38,731 bases of DNA from Planctomycetota bacterium (GCA_030635145.1 DAOVZK010000003.1:1-38731); one strand, 5' to 3'. Shown: positions 7,833 to 16,734, counted from the stretch's first letter. The notes: generated by a model from the sequence alone, not told the origin. Translations and numbers: made by a program.

Positions 7833-9170
7833 TTATTCGGCACCCCGGAAATTCATACCGTGCTCGATGAGGCGTTCGCGAATTTCGTTGAGACTGGTCT
7901 GCCCGAAATTCTTCTGGCTCATGAGTTCGACTTCTGACATGTTGGCGAGTTCTTCGAGCTTCAAGATGCCCAGCTGCTCCAGCACGCGTCTCGAACGCAC
8001 CGACAGCTCGATCTGCATGATCGGTGTGCCGGTTCCGTCGTCGATGGCTGCGGGCTTGACGACCTGCAAATCAACGAGACCACCACCAGCGGAGTAGTCG
8101 GTGGTGTCTTCCAGGGCCTGGCCCAAACGAAGATTCTTGGCGGTGAGCATTTCCTTGATTTCCTTCAGCGAAGTCTCGCCGAAATTCTTGTAACCAAGCA
8201 GCTCGGGTTCTGATGTGCGAACCAGATCGCCAAGCGTGCGAATATTCATTTTCTTGAGGCAGTTGCGGGCACGAACGGAAAGTTCGAAGTCCGTCACCGG
8301 GATATCCAGAATCGCGTCGCGTTTGGCCGTGCGTCGGACCTGGTCTTCGTCGTAGTACATATCGGTGGCGGCCTCGGCGTCCTTGAGAAAAAGCTTCGCC
8401 CGCTGGTGTTGAGGGTTCGCCGCCAGCAGCCGTCTGAGATATCCCACAGCCTGATCGTATTTCCCGGCGTCCTCGCACAGAATTGCCAGATTCAGCAGCG
8501 CATTGGCACGAATCGGTATATGCGAGAGGCACTCTTCGTAGAGTTCGACAGCCTCTTCCTCTTCACCGTGCAGGTCAAGATAGTACGCCAACCGGAAAGT
8601 CGCCTGCGGGTGAGACTCCTGCAGCTCGCGAGCTTGTTCGTACGCTTCGCACGCCCCCTCGCCGTCGCCGCCAAGTTCCGCAATGAGGCCCTTGAGGTAG
8701 AAACCCGTCGCCGTCTGCGACACTACCGCGGATATTTTGTCCAACGCCTTAGCTGCCTGACCGCAGTCGCCGCTTAAGGCCGTACCTTCGATAAGCAGTG
8801 CAGCAATTTCCGTCGCATCCCAGCCGCAACCTTTTGCGAGAGTAAACTCTTCGGCGGCGGCGGCGTAATTGTTTCGATTGCGGTGGCATTGCCCGGCGTA
8901 GTAATGCCGTTCCTTGCCTTCCGGGGCAGCTGCAAAAGCCTGCAATGCTTCAGGGAATTTGCAAAGCATGTAGCGGGCGATTCCAATCTTCAGTGCCGCA
9001 TTGCCCTTGGCGTCGGGGTTCTGAGTTTCCATCTCGCCGAGCATACCGCGAAACTTGCTCGCGGCGTCGGTGGTGGCGTAAAGCTCTTCCAGCAGACAGT
9101 CATGATCTTCGGTGGTCCATGCTTCCTTCTGCACAATACTCAAAACCGTATCCATCGTGGCCTGTTCCAT
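7833..9170 (-). CDS. TPR protein with two RNA polymerase alpha-CTD-like domains
   Basis: A 445-residue cytoplasmic protein. Residues about 55-265 are TPR-type helical repeats (for example YYAGQCHRNRNNYAAAAEEF and AVELYEECLSHIP). They are followed by two copies of a helix-hairpin-helix module like the C-terminal domain of RNA polymerase alpha: residues 293-350 (FELSVRARNCLKKMNIRTLG ... NFGETSLKEIKE) and 386-441 (IELSVRSRRVLEQLGI ... NFGQTSLNEIRE). The first keeps equivalents of E. coli alpha R265, N268, C269, G296 and S299; the second keeps the Arg, Gly and Ser but not Asn-Cys. There is no alpha N-terminal domain, so this is not RpoA. An AGGAG lies upstream of the ATG, and a promoter candidate sits at 9330-9357. 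A role in transcription or UP-element-like DNA binding is inferred, not shown. Confidence 0.9.
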   Translation of the reverse strand: MEQATMDTVLSIVQKEAWTTEDHDCLLEELYATTDAASKFRGMLGEMETQNPDAKGNAALKIGIARYMLCKFPEALQAFAAAPEGKERHYYAGQCHRNRNNYAAAAEEFTLAKGCGWDATEIAALLIEGTALSGDCGQAAKALDKISAVVSQTATGFYLKGLIAELGGDGEGACEAYEQARELQESHPQATFRLAYYLDLHGEEEEAVELYEECLSHIPIRANALLNLAILCEDAGKYDQAVGYLRRLLAANPQHQRAKLFLKDAEAATDMYYDEDQVRRTAKRDAILDIPVTDFELSVRARNCLKKMNIRTLGDLVRTSEPELLGYKNFGETSLKEIKEMLTAKNLRLGQALEDTTDYSAGGGLVDLQVVKPAAIDDGTGTPIMQIELSVRSRRVLEQLGILKLEELANMSEVELMSQKNFGQTSLNEIRERLIEHGMNFRGAE

Positions 9171-9186
9171 ATGATATTATTCTCCT

Positions 9187-9205
9187 GATCCGGTTGACCC
9201 GGATC
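9187..9205 (-). other. Leader hairpin of the TPR/alpha-CTD gene
   Basis: GATCCGG/CCGGATC form a perfect 7-bp stem with a 5-base loop directly next to the AGGAG ribosome-binding site (9181-9185, minus strand). It could modulate translation initiation. The rest of the 320-base gap up to 9490 holds the promoter at 9330-9357 and no other recognisable feature. Confidence 0.35.
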
Positions 9206-9329
9206 CAAAATTTTCCGTTACTCAAAGTTCGCCCGAAATTTTCAGGCAAACCCGTTCGGTGTCTGGTGTTGCTATTTGGCTTTCCAGAATTCCGCGCAAA
9301 GCAGCCGCGTATCTTACACGGGACGGATT

Positions 9330-9357
9330 ATTATAGCAATGCTTTGTGCGCTTACAA
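9330..9357 (-). promoter_or_regulatory. Sigma-70-type promoter candidate for the TPR/alpha-CTD gene
   Basis: On the minus strand, TTGTAA (9357-9352) is followed after 16 bases by a perfect TATAAT (9335-9330). Transcription would start near 9322, giving a leader of about 150 bases that contains the 9187-9205 hairpin. Confidence 0.5.
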
Positions 9358-9490
9358 ATTTTTTTGCACCCAATTTGCACCCGAACCACGCATAATTTAC
9401 TTGCGGGCATCGGAATTTAGCCGCGACAATGCCCAAACTGCGGAAATAAGGTGCAGCCCCAGGGCAGGATATACCGAAATAATAACGAGC

Positions 9491-10423
9491 GTGACCGATA
9501 AGCCGATACACATAATTGTCAATCCACACAGTGGATATGGGGGGCAGAAACTCCAGCTGGCGGAGCTGTGCAATGAGCTGCGCCTTGCCGGTAAGCAGAC
9601 CGTTGAGTATGTCACCAAGTCGGCCGGTGATGCAACGCGTCATGCCCGCAAAATTGCTCCCGAAGCGGCCGTGGTCGTCGCATGGGGCGGAGATGGAACC
9701 ATAAACGAGGTCGCCAACGGGCTGGCCGGGTCGCCGGTGCCGCTGATGATCGTACGGGCAGGGACGGAGAATCTGCTGGCCAAGGAGCTCGGGATTCCCC
9801 GCAGAGCCGCGGGGCAGGCACAGATCATTCTCGATAACCGAACGATGGATTTCGATATCGGGCTAATCAACGGGCAGAGCTTCCACTCGATTCTCGGTGT
9901 GGGTTTCGATGCCGAAGTCGTGCGACGACTCTCGTCGGGACGATCCGGGCACATCTCGCACCTGAGCTACTTTTGGCCGATCTGGCGAACGTTCTGGGAA
10001 CACGATTTTCCGAACCTTCACATCACCGCCGACGGGGAGGAAGTCTTTCACGGCCGAGGTCTGGCGTTTGTGGGAAACATCTCGCGATATTCCGTCGGGC
10101 TGCGAATCTGCCGGCATGCAAAATTCGACGACGGACTACTCGACCTCGTAATCTTCAAGTGCCGCGAACGAACCGGCCTCGTCCTACACGCGGCCTGGAC
10201 GATGCTGCGACTTCATCCGCTCAAGGGCAACGTTATCTATCGCCCGGCACGGGAAATTCGCATCGAATCGACCGACAAGATCCCATGCGAACTCGACGGG
10301 GACATGGGGCCCAGCACGCCGCTGGATATTTCAATCGCACCGTACAAAATTAAAATTCTCGTTCCGAGGCAGGAGTCGAGATGGACTTTACCGCTTTGGC
10401 CTTGGAAGGGAGCACCTCTATGA
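9491..10423 (+). CDS. Diacylglycerol/lipid kinase family protein (YegS/LCB5-like)
   Basis: A 310-residue protein of the diacylglycerol-kinase catalytic superfamily, which phosphorylates lipid hydroxyls with ATP. The NPHSGYGG loop is at 11-18 and the nucleotide motif GGDGTINE at 66-73. The C-terminal half is the beta-sandwich typical of YegS/DgkB enzymes, with HAKFDDGLLDLVIF. The GTG at 9491 (MTDKPIHIIVNPHSG) was chosen because the open frame further upstream only antisenses the previous gene's 5' end and has no family match. Its stop overlaps the kdsA start as ATGA, so the two are translationally coupled. That coupling links it to envelope lipid or LPS synthesis. The actual lipid substrate cannot be read from sequence. 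Confidence 0.88.
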   Translation: MTDKPIHIIVNPHSGYGGQKLQLAELCNELRLAGKQTVEYVTKSAGDATRHARKIAPEAAVVVAWGGDGTINEVANGLAGSPVPLMIVRAGTENLLAKELGIPRRAAGQAQIILDNRTMDFDIGLINGQSFHSILGVGFDAEVVRRLSSGRSGHISHLSYFWPIWRTFWEHDFPNLHITADGEEVFHGRGLAFVGNISRYSVGLRICRHAKFDDGLLDLVIFKCRERTGLVLHAAWTMLRLHPLKGNVIYRPAREIRIESTDKIPCELDGDMGPSTPLDISIAPYKIKILVPRQESRWTLPLWPWKGAPL

Positions 10424-11253
10424 GCAGTGACAGTAGTGTAAAAAGTTGCAAAATCGGCCCCGTGGAATTCGGGGCAGGAAAGCTCAGCATCATCGCCGGG
10501 CCTTGCATGGCCGAGTCGCTCGATATCTGCATGCAAGTCGGCAAAAGCCTAACCGAAACCTGCAAACAGCTCGGTATCGGATACGTTTTCAAGGCCAGCT
10601 TCGACAAGGCCAACCGTTCCAGCGTCGAAAGCTATCGCGGCCCGGGCATCGAGCAGGGTTTGCAATGGTTAAAAACCATTCGCGACGAACTCGGTGTACC
10701 CGTGCTGACGGACATCCACCTACCCGAGCAGGCGCAGCAGGCGGCGGAGGTTGTCGACGCGCTGCAGATTCCGGCGTTTCTGGCGCGGCAGACCGATTTG
10801 CTGGTGGCAGCAGGGAACACGGGCAAAACCGTAAACGTTAAGAAGGGCCAATTCATGAGCCCCGACGATATGGAAAACGTCGTCGAGAAAATTCGCTCAT
10901 GCGGCAACGATAACATACTGCTGACCGAGCGCGGAACTTTCTTCGGGTACAATCGCCTCGTATCGGATATGCGTTCGATTCGCCAGATGCAAAAGTTTGC
11001 ACCCGTGGTTTTTGACGCGACACATTCGGTACAGCAACCTGGGGGGCTTGGAAAAGCGTCGGGCGGGCAGCGAGAATTTGCAGCCACGCTGGGATTCGCC
11101 GCCATCGCCTCCGGAGCAGATGCCCTGTTTATCGAAACTCATCCGAATCCCGATGAAGCGCTTTCCGATGCCGCCTGCCAGCTGCCCCTGGATGAAATGA
11201 AATCCGTGCTGAAAATAAGTCTTGCAGTTTTTCACGCGGCAAGAGACCTATAA
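10420..11253 (+). CDS. kdsA: 3-deoxy-8-phosphooctulonate (KDO-8-P) synthase
   Basis: Condenses arabinose-5-phosphate with phosphoenolpyruvate to make KDO-8-phosphate for the LPS inner core. It is 277 residues, the usual length. Motifs seen are IIAGPCMAES (25-33, with Cys29 where metal-dependent KdsA enzymes have a metal ligand), FKASFDKANRSS (57-68), VLTDIH, KKGQFMSP and FIETHPNPDEALSD near the end. The start at 10420 is supported by GGAAGGGAG 7 bases upstream and by the ATGA overlap with the lipid-kinase gene; an earlier in-frame ATG at 10381 would overlap that gene by 43 bases. It indicates a KDO-containing outer-membrane glycolipid. Confidence 0.96.
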   Translation: MSSDSSVKSCKIGPVEFGAGKLSIIAGPCMAESLDICMQVGKSLTETCKQLGIGYVFKASFDKANRSSVESYRGPGIEQGLQWLKTIRDELGVPVLTDIHLPEQAQQAAEVVDALQIPAFLARQTDLLVAAGNTGKTVNVKKGQFMSPDDMENVVEKIRSCGNDNILLTERGTFFGYNRLVSDMRSIRQMQKFAPVVFDATHSVQQPGGLGKASGGQREFAATLGFAAIASGADALFIETHPNPDEALSDAACQLPLDEMKSVLKISLAVFHAARDL

Positions 11254-11328
11254 TCTATATAAGACCACGCCGATGACCCCGCATGATCGGTTTGGTATGG
11301 TGATCCCTATAAAAACGAGAGTTGAACG

Positions 11329-13293
11329 TTGAAAAAATTATCGACCCCACATGGATGTTCAGGTTCTACACGTCACGGCACGGATGCTGCTCCGAACGCG
11401 TCGGAGTTTGGGGGAGTTTTCGTAAAACGCTACGTTTGGGGGCGGTTATCGGGCGCAATAGCGATGTTGTTGCTATTCGCAAAACCGGCAATGGGCGATA
11501 CGGTTGCAGCTGCGACGGGCGTTGGTAGCGCAACGCTCTGGGGCGGAGCGATCGCGATTGGGCTTATAGCTACCGCTGGTTGGTTAGGGTTTGCTGTCGG
11601 GGCATCGCGTCGCAAAAAATCAGCAACTGGACAAACCGGGTGCAAATCGCAAAATTCGCATGGTGCAGCGCAGGACTGCCCCGAAATACATCGAAAAAAT
11701 AACGGCGACGGAGTTTCGCTTCGCGCAACCGACAGCCAGCTGAATCTTACCGAGGTCATTCACCAGTCGGCTGAGGCGATAATCGTTACCGACACCGAAT
11801 TTAAGATCCGCTACGCCAACCCCGCCGTCACCACAATCCTCGGTTACGCCCCGCAAAATCTCAGCGGAAAAAAAGTGGACCTCCTCATCAGCAAAATCAA
11901 CGAACGTGCGACGCTGGAAGACATGTCGCTTGCTCGCAGCAAAGGGCTGCACTGGTCGGGGCGCGTTATCGGCAAGAAGGTCGACGGTGTGCCGCTGGAA
12001 ATGGAAATGGACATCTCGCCCATCCGCGACGCCGAAAATAAAATCGTCGCCTTCACGCATCTGATGTACGACATCTCGATGAAAACGCAGCTGGAAGAGC
12101 AGGTGCGGCAGTCCATGAAGATGCAAGCCGTCGGACGACTGGCGGGGGGAATCGCGCACGATTTCAATAATCATCTCACCGTGATAAAAGGTTACTGCGA
12201 TTTGCTGATGCAGGAAGCCCAGCAAGACGACTCCTCGCTGGATTGCATCGAGCAGATATCATGGGCCACCAAACAAGCCACCAAACTTACCGGCAGCCTA
12301 CTTGCCTTCAGCCGTAAAAAGGTGCTCAAACCGTCATTGCTAAACCCCGCCGACGCACTTGCCGAAATGGAAAAACCCCTCGCCGTTCTCGGTGAGGATA
12401 TCACACTCACGATAAAAACGCCTGAAAACAGCGGAAGCATTTGCGTCGACACGGTTCGCTTTCAGCAGACGGTTATGAATCTTGCGACCAACGCTCGCGA
12501 CGCGATGGGCGGTGCAGGCCAACTGACAATCGAACTCAGCAACGTCGAACTCGACAGAGACCACGCACGCTCGCACCCCGACACCAAGTCCGGCCGTCAC
12601 GTGTTGATGAGCTTTACCGACACCGGGGCGGGCATGGACAGCGAAACACTCACGCATGTTTTCGAGCCGTTCTTCACCACCAAAAGCAAAGGCAAGGGTA
12701 CCGGGCTTGGGTTGGCGATGGTGTACAGTTTCGTCAAGCAGAGCGGCGGGCATATTGATATCAGCAGCGAAAAAGGGACGGGTACAACTTTCCGCCTCTA
12801 CATTCCGCAGGCGAAGTCTACCGCGGAGGAAGGAACAGAAATTATGGACACGCACCCCACCAAAAAACAACCGAGAAGAATTCTGCTCGTGGAAGACGAC
12901 CACGCGGTTCGCCGACTGGTCGCTCGCGTACTCGTTGAGGATGGATATTCGGTTGTCGAAACCGGCGATCCGACCGAGGCGGCAGGACTGATGCGTCAAT
13001 CATCACAGCCGATAGATTTGCTCGTCAGCGACGTTGTTATGCCGGAAATGAACGGGCCGGAGATGGCTGCGCAACTCCGCCAAACCGACCCGAATCTGAA
13101 AGTGTTGTTCATGTCCGGGTTCAGCGAGGAAACCGTAATTTCGCAGGGCGTCCCCAGCAACATGGAGCATTTCCTGCACAAACCGTTCACCCCGCAGCAA
13201 ATCTGCAAAAAAATCGCCGACGTGCTGACCGAATCGTCCGCGACCCCGCAAGGAACGTACGAATCCGAAACATCGCTCCAGCAAACACGATAA
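11329..13293 (+). CDS. Hybrid sensor histidine kinase (PAS-HisKA-HATPase-REC)
   Basis: A 654-residue membrane-bound hybrid kinase. Hydrophobic segments lie at about 38-56 and 66-90, followed by a PAS domain (about 140-250; IIVTDTEFKIRYANPA). The HisKA dimerisation helix has phospho-accepting H277 in GGIAHDFNNHL. The ATPase domain has N384/N388, G1 DTGAGMD (431-437), F-box FEPFF (445-449) and G2 GTGLGL (457-462). A C-terminal receiver (about 516-635) has VEDD (521-524), phospho-Asp D568 in VSDVVMPEMNG and K618. The start is TTG at 11329, the only good initiator before the first hydrophobic segment, and is less certain than the rest. No separate output regulator is adjacent, so signalling probably passes to a distant protein. 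Confidence 0.93.
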   Translation: MKKLSTPHGCSGSTRHGTDAAPNASEFGGVFVKRYVWGRLSGAIAMLLLFAKPAMGDTVAAATGVGSATLWGGAIAIGLIATAGWLGFAVGASRRKKSATGQTGCKSQNSHGAAQDCPEIHRKNNGDGVSLRATDSQLNLTEVIHQSAEAIIVTDTEFKIRYANPAVTTILGYAPQNLSGKKVDLLISKINERATLEDMSLARSKGLHWSGRVIGKKVDGVPLEMEMDISPIRDAENKIVAFTHLMYDISMKTQLEEQVRQSMKMQAVGRLAGGIAHDFNNHLTVIKGYCDLLMQEAQQDDSSLDCIEQISWATKQATKLTGSLLAFSRKKVLKPSLLNPADALAEMEKPLAVLGEDITLTIKTPENSGSICVDTVRFQQTVMNLATNARDAMGGAGQLTIELSNVELDRDHARSHPDTKSGRHVLMSFTDTGAGMDSETLTHVFEPFFTTKSKGKGTGLGLAMVYSFVKQSGGHIDISSEKGTGTTFRLYIPQAKSTAEEGTEIMDTHPTKKQPRRILLVEDDHAVRRLVARVLVEDGYSVVETGDPTEAAGLMRQSSQPIDLLVSDVVMPEMNGPEMAAQLRQTDPNLKVLFMSGFSEETVISQGVPSNMEHFLHKPFTPQQICKKIADVLTESSATPQGTYESETSLQQTR

Positions 13294-13338
13294 CCTTAAG
13301 GGTTTCACACGCCGCGATTTTCGAGTATCCTTCCGGGC

Positions 13339-14481
13339 ATGTTTGAATTTGAGATAACCGCCAAAGACACCACCCGCGCCCGCTGCGGGAGTTTTCGCAC
13401 TCCGCATGGAGTTGTTGAGACCCCGATTTTTATGCCAGTCGGCACAGCTGGGACTGTAAAGGGTATCACGCCCGATCAGCTCCACGCCGCCGGTGCGAAA
13501 ATGATTCTCGGCAACACGTATCATCTGATGCTTCGCCCGGGCGCGGAGGTCGTAGCAAAACTCGGCGGGTTGCACAAGCTCGCAGCTTGGAACGGACCGA
13601 TGCTGACCGATAGCGGTGGGTATCAGGTTTTTTCGCTGGGGCACATGCGAAAACTCAGCGAAGACGGCGTCGAATTTCAATCGCATATCGACGGGTCAAA
13701 GGTAATGCTGACACCCGAGCGTGCGGTTGAAATCCAGCAGCTGCTCGGGGCCGACGTTATGATGCAGCTCGACGAATGCCCACCGCCCGACGCCACGCAC
13801 GCAGAAGTTGCAACAGCTGTGCGGCGTTCGCTCGACTGGGCAAAGCGATGCAAAACCGCGTGGGCCTCTGCCCCCCCACCGGGCGCCACCGACAAACCAC
13901 AGGCGCTTTTCGGCATTCAGCAAGGCGGAGTGTTTCGCGACTTGCGTACCGAGTCGGGGCGTGCGTTAGTGGAGCTGGATTTACCCGGTTACGCCATCGG
14001 CGGATTGTCTGTCGGTGAAGGCCACCAACCCATGTGCGACGTGCTGGACGACATCGACGAAATTTTCCCGAAATCCAAACCGCGATACCTCATGGGTGTC
14101 GGCGAGCCTCGCGACATTCTCGCAGCTGTCGCTCGCGGTGTGGATATGTTCGACTGCGTTTTGCCGACCCGCAACGGCCGAAATGCACAAGCGTTTACCT
14201 GGCACGGCCGAGTGCGGCTGCGAAACGCCAAACACGAACTCGACACGAATCCCATCGACGAAAACTGCTCCTGCTACACCTGCCGCAACTATTCGCGCGG
14301 CACGATTCGGCATCTTGCCATGGCTCGCGAAATGCTCGGGGCAACACTCGTGTCGATCCACAACCTGCACTTTTTTGCCGACTTCCTCCAGCACATCCGC
14401 CAAACCATCCGAGACAAAACCTTCGCGGAACTTTCGGAAAAATGGATGACGCAAATGTACCCAGCGAAAAACGATGAATAG
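13339..14481 (+). CDS. tgt: tRNA-guanine transglycosylase (Tgt)
   Basis: Exchanges guanine 34 of GUN-anticodon tRNAs for preQ1 in the queuosine pathway. It is 380 residues, the standard bacterial length. Motifs seen are TDSGGYQVFSL with catalytic D91, FGIQQGG, GGLSVGEGH, and nucleophile D272 in MFDCVLPTRNGRNAQAFT. The zinc site is C310, C312, C315 and H341 (CSCYTCRNYSRGTIRHL ... HNLHFF, interrupted). It starts 45 bases after the histidine kinase, with no strong ribosome-binding site. QueD of the same pathway is encoded at 36257-36619. A hairpin at 14519-14549 follows the stop codon. Confidence 0.97.
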   Translation: MFEFEITAKDTTRARCGSFRTPHGVVETPIFMPVGTAGTVKGITPDQLHAAGAKMILGNTYHLMLRPGAEVVAKLGGLHKLAAWNGPMLTDSGGYQVFSLGHMRKLSEDGVEFQSHIDGSKVMLTPERAVEIQQLLGADVMMQLDECPPPDATHAEVATAVRRSLDWAKRCKTAWASAPPPGATDKPQALFGIQQGGVFRDLRTESGRALVELDLPGYAIGGLSVGEGHQPMCDVLDDIDEIFPKSKPRYLMGVGEPRDILAAVARGVDMFDCVLPTRNGRNAQAFTWHGRVRLRNAKHELDTNPIDENCSCYTCRNYSRGTIRHLAMAREMLGATLVSIHNLHFFADFLQHIRQTIRDKTFAELSEKWMTQMYPAKNDE

Positions 14482-14518
14482 GTTGAGCTGCGTGGTGCTA
14501 CATTTTCTCTGAGTCGCT

Positions 14519-14549
14519 GGGTGCCGTGGTTGCGGTTTTTGCAACCACG
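14519..14549. repeat. 31-bp hairpin repeat, copy 1 (after tgt)
   Basis: A perfect 9-bp stem, CGTGGTTGC/GCAACCACG, with a T-rich 7-base loop, preceded by GGGTGC. A second copy in reverse orientation lies at 28482-28512 after deoC and differs by a single loop base. Both copies follow 3' ends of genes, so they may act as transcription-end hairpins or belong to a REP-like family. No T-run follows. Confidence 0.7.
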
Positions 14550-14680
14550 CTAAATCAATGCATCACCAAAAGTTTCCGTGGTTGTCCTGCCAAACTCGGT
14601 GTAATCACGCAACCCACTCCCACCACTCCTTCACCGTTTCCTTAAATTCTCCTGATTATCCCCGAGCATTATTTCCCCAC

Positions 14681-14702
14681 AAAAAAAAGCCCATTTCGGG
14701 CT
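14681..14702 (-). terminator. Minus-strand terminator-like hairpin
   Basis: Read on the minus strand, AGCCC and GGGCT form a 5-bp stem with a 5-base loop followed by eight Ts. No minus-strand gene is supported upstream of it, so it would only make sense for a small or antisense RNA in the amtB leader region. The remaining gap 14482-14903 contains the hairpin repeat at 14519 and the sigma-54 promoter at 14830, and no gene I can support. Confidence 0.35.
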
Positions 14703-14829
14703 ACCAATATAACAATAATGTAATTTTAACTCTCTAGCATTACAATTATGTAGCTTACTAAAAAGCCTCTCAAATTCGCAATCCACCACTAACTTCTTAT
14801 TATTGAGGCTGTTACAAAAAAACCTTGCT

Positions 14830-14846
14830 TTGGCACAGCCATTGCT
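14830..14846 (+). promoter_or_regulatory. Sigma-54 (RpoN) promoter of the amtB-glnB-porin operon
   Basis: TTGGCACAGCCATTGCT matches the -24/-12 consensus TGGCAC-N5-TTGCW exactly, with the invariant GG (14832-14833) and GC (14844-14845) ten bases apart. Transcription would start near 14857, about 47 bases before the amtB ATG. Sigma-54 promoters need an enhancer-binding activator. NtrC is the obvious candidate for an ammonium transporter, but I did not find a clear GCACC-N5-GGTGC-type site upstream. Confidence 0.85.
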
Positions 14847-14903
14847 TTTAGCTTTGTAGTACCGGAATACGCAAAATCCGACTAGAAACGAAAGGACAAG
14901 CAA

Positions 14904-16292
14904 ATGCCGTCAACATCAATACCACTGGAAAAATTCATCGCCCCTACTAGCAAGCCAAATCGCAAGCTGAAACTTGGCACAATGGCGGCGCTAGTGTTTT
15001 TAGGCAGCGCCCCCGCACTTGGGGCCGACGACTCCGCCGCCACTCAAAGCCTGACCAATGGCCTGGACACAGTGTGGGTACTTTTGGGCGCGTTTTTGGT
15101 TTTCTTTATGCAGGCTGGGTTCGGAATGGTCGAAGCCGGTTTCATTCGCGCGAAAAACGCCTGCAACATTCTCACGAAAAACTTTTTGGACTACTGCATC
15201 GCCAGCATCATGTTTTTTTTGGTGGGTTACGCTTTCATGTTCGGTGAGGGTAATGGAATTATCGGCTGGTCTGCTTTTGGGCTTACGTCGAGCGGTTCGT
15301 GCCCTGAGAATATTCCCGTGTGGGCGTTTTGGTTGTTTCAGGCTGCGTTTTGCGGAGCGGCCGCTACCATCGTCGCCGGAGCAATGGCCGAACGCATGAA
15401 ATTCTCCGCTTACCTGATGTACACCGTCGTCATCTCGTCACTGGTTTATCCGATCATCGGGCACTGGGTGTGGGGTGGCGGTTGGTTGAGCGAAATGGGA
15501 TTCGCCGACTTTGCCGGTTCGACCGTCGTGCACGCCGTGGGCGGATGGTCGGCGTTTATCGGTGCGGTTCTGCTGGGTCCGAGAATTGGAAAGTACACCA
15601 ACGGCAAAACCGTTAAGGCCATCGCGGGGCATTCAATTCCGCTGGCTGCCCTTGGGGTGTTCATTCTGTGGTTCGGATGGTTCGGGTTCAACGCCGGGTC
15701 GACATTGAGTGTCGGTGACGGAAACCTGATCGGCTTGGTCGCGATCAACACCAATCTCGCCGCAGCTACCGGTGCGATCACCGCGATGGTAGTGGTGTGG
15801 ATTCGATACGGCAAGCCCGATTTGTCGATGACGATGAACGGTGCGTTGGCGGGGCTGGTGGCGATCACGGCTGGGTGTGCGTTTGTAGACCCGTGGGCAG
15901 CGATTGTAATCGGCGGGATCGGCGGAATAGTCGTCGTTTTGGGCGTCGGGCTGCTGGATAAAATCCGAGTCGACGACCCCGTCGGGGCGGTTCCCGTTCA
16001 CGGGCTTAACGGGATATGGGGCACGCTGGCCGTCGGATTGTTCGGAAAAAGTTCGCTCGGACTTGCAAGCGACGGGCTGCTTTACGGCGGCGGATTCTCG
16101 CAGTTGGGCATCCAGGCGTTGGGAACTTTCGTTTGCGCTGGCTTTGCCCTGCTATCTATGGGTCTTGTGTTCGTCGCCATCAAGAAAACCGTCGGGCTTC
16201 GCGTGTCACGAGCAGAAGAACTGCGAGGCTTGGACATCGGTGAGCACGGCATGGAATCCTACAACGGTTTCCAAATTTTCACGACAACATAG
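14904..16292 (+). CDS. amtB: Ammonium transporter AmtB
   Basis: An Amt/Mep/Rh-family ammonium channel of 462 residues. The N-terminal signal-like region (1 to about 41, ending SAPALGA) is followed by 11 hydrophobic segments. The first reads VLLGAFLVFFMQAGFGMVEAGF, split here by its GF pair. The pore twin histidines are H210 (STVVHAVGG) and H366 (VPVHGLNGIWG), and the segment GFNAGSTLSV is typical of the family. The C-terminal tail HGMESYNGFQIF is the usual PII-responsive cytoplasmic end. AAAGGA lies 9 bases before the ATG. It is the first gene of an operon with glnB and a porin behind a sigma-54 promoter, so induction by nitrogen limitation is likely. Confidence 0.97.
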   Translation: MPSTSIPLEKFIAPTSKPNRKLKLGTMAALVFLGSAPALGADDSAATQSLTNGLDTVWVLLGAFLVFFMQAGFGMVEAGFIRAKNACNILTKNFLDYCIASIMFFLVGYAFMFGEGNGIIGWSAFGLTSSGSCPENIPVWAFWLFQAAFCGAAATIVAGAMAERMKFSAYLMYTVVISSLVYPIIGHWVWGGGWLSEMGFADFAGSTVVHAVGGWSAFIGAVLLGPRIGKYTNGKTVKAIAGHSIPLAALGVFILWFGWFGFNAGSTLSVGDGNLIGLVAINTNLAAATGAITAMVVVWIRYGKPDLSMTMNGALAGLVAITAGCAFVDPWAAIVIGGIGGIVVVLGVGLLDKIRVDDPVGAVPVHGLNGIWGTLAVGLFGKSSLGLASDGLLYGGGFSQLGIQALGTFVCAGFALLSMGLVFVAIKKTVGLRVSRAEELRGLDIGEHGMESYNGFQIFTTT

Positions 16293-16342
16293 CCCGAAAC
16301 TTTCTGTAACAATTGCACTCATCTACGACAAGGAAACAAACT

Positions 16343-16684
16343 ATGAAACTGATAATCGCATACATACAGCCGGAAAAACTCAACGACGTCAAACAGGCAC
16401 TTTTCGCGGCGAAGATATACAAACTTTCAGTCAGCAACACATTAGGTTGCGGGCAGCAGATGGGTTATCACGAAACCTACCGTGGGGTAGATGTCGAAGT
16501 GAACCTGCTGAAAAAAGTTCGCCTGGAAATTGCTGTCAACGCCGACTTCGTCAAACCCACAATCGACGCCATCGTTAAAGGCGCCCGCACGGGCAATATC
16601 GGCGATGGAAAAATCTTCGTGATGCCCTTAGAGCGATGCGTACGAATCAGAACCAGCGAGGAAGGCAACGACGCGATTGGATAA
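16343..16684 (+). CDS. glnB: Nitrogen regulatory protein P-II (GlnB/GlnK)
   Basis: A 113-residue PII signalling protein that senses 2-oxoglutarate and ATP/ADP. In its GlnK role it blocks AmtB through the T-loop. The ATG is preceded by AAGGAAA, which rules out the longer frame that starts 10 codons upstream. Residues seen are the N-terminal [13 protein letters not shown], the T-loop with the uridylylation-type Tyr in [11 protein letters not shown], and the signature [11 protein letters not shown] (usually [11 protein letters not shown]). It starts 50 bases after amtB, and linkage to amtB is the classic amtB-glnK arrangement, so the GlnK role is more likely than a general GlnB role. Confidence 0.96.
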   Translation: MKLIIAYIQPEKLNDVKQALFAAKIYKLSVSNTLGCGQQMGYHETYRGVDVEVNLLKKVRLEIAVNADFVKPTIDAIVKGARTGNIGDGKIFVMPLERCVRIRTSEEGNDAIG

Positions 16685-16734
16685 AACGTTTTACGCAATC
16701 CGATTTGCATAACCGGAATATGAAGGAAGAAACT

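Noticed and set aside
8945..9490. Upstream extension of the lipid-kinase frame
   Set aside because: It overlaps the 5' part of the TPR/alpha-CTD gene on the other strand, has no family resemblance, and a GTG start at 9491 fits the family length.
14631..14903. Minus-strand frame of 90 codons upstream of amtB
   Set aside because: It contains the terminator-like hairpin and the sigma-54 promoter and has low coding-like composition.
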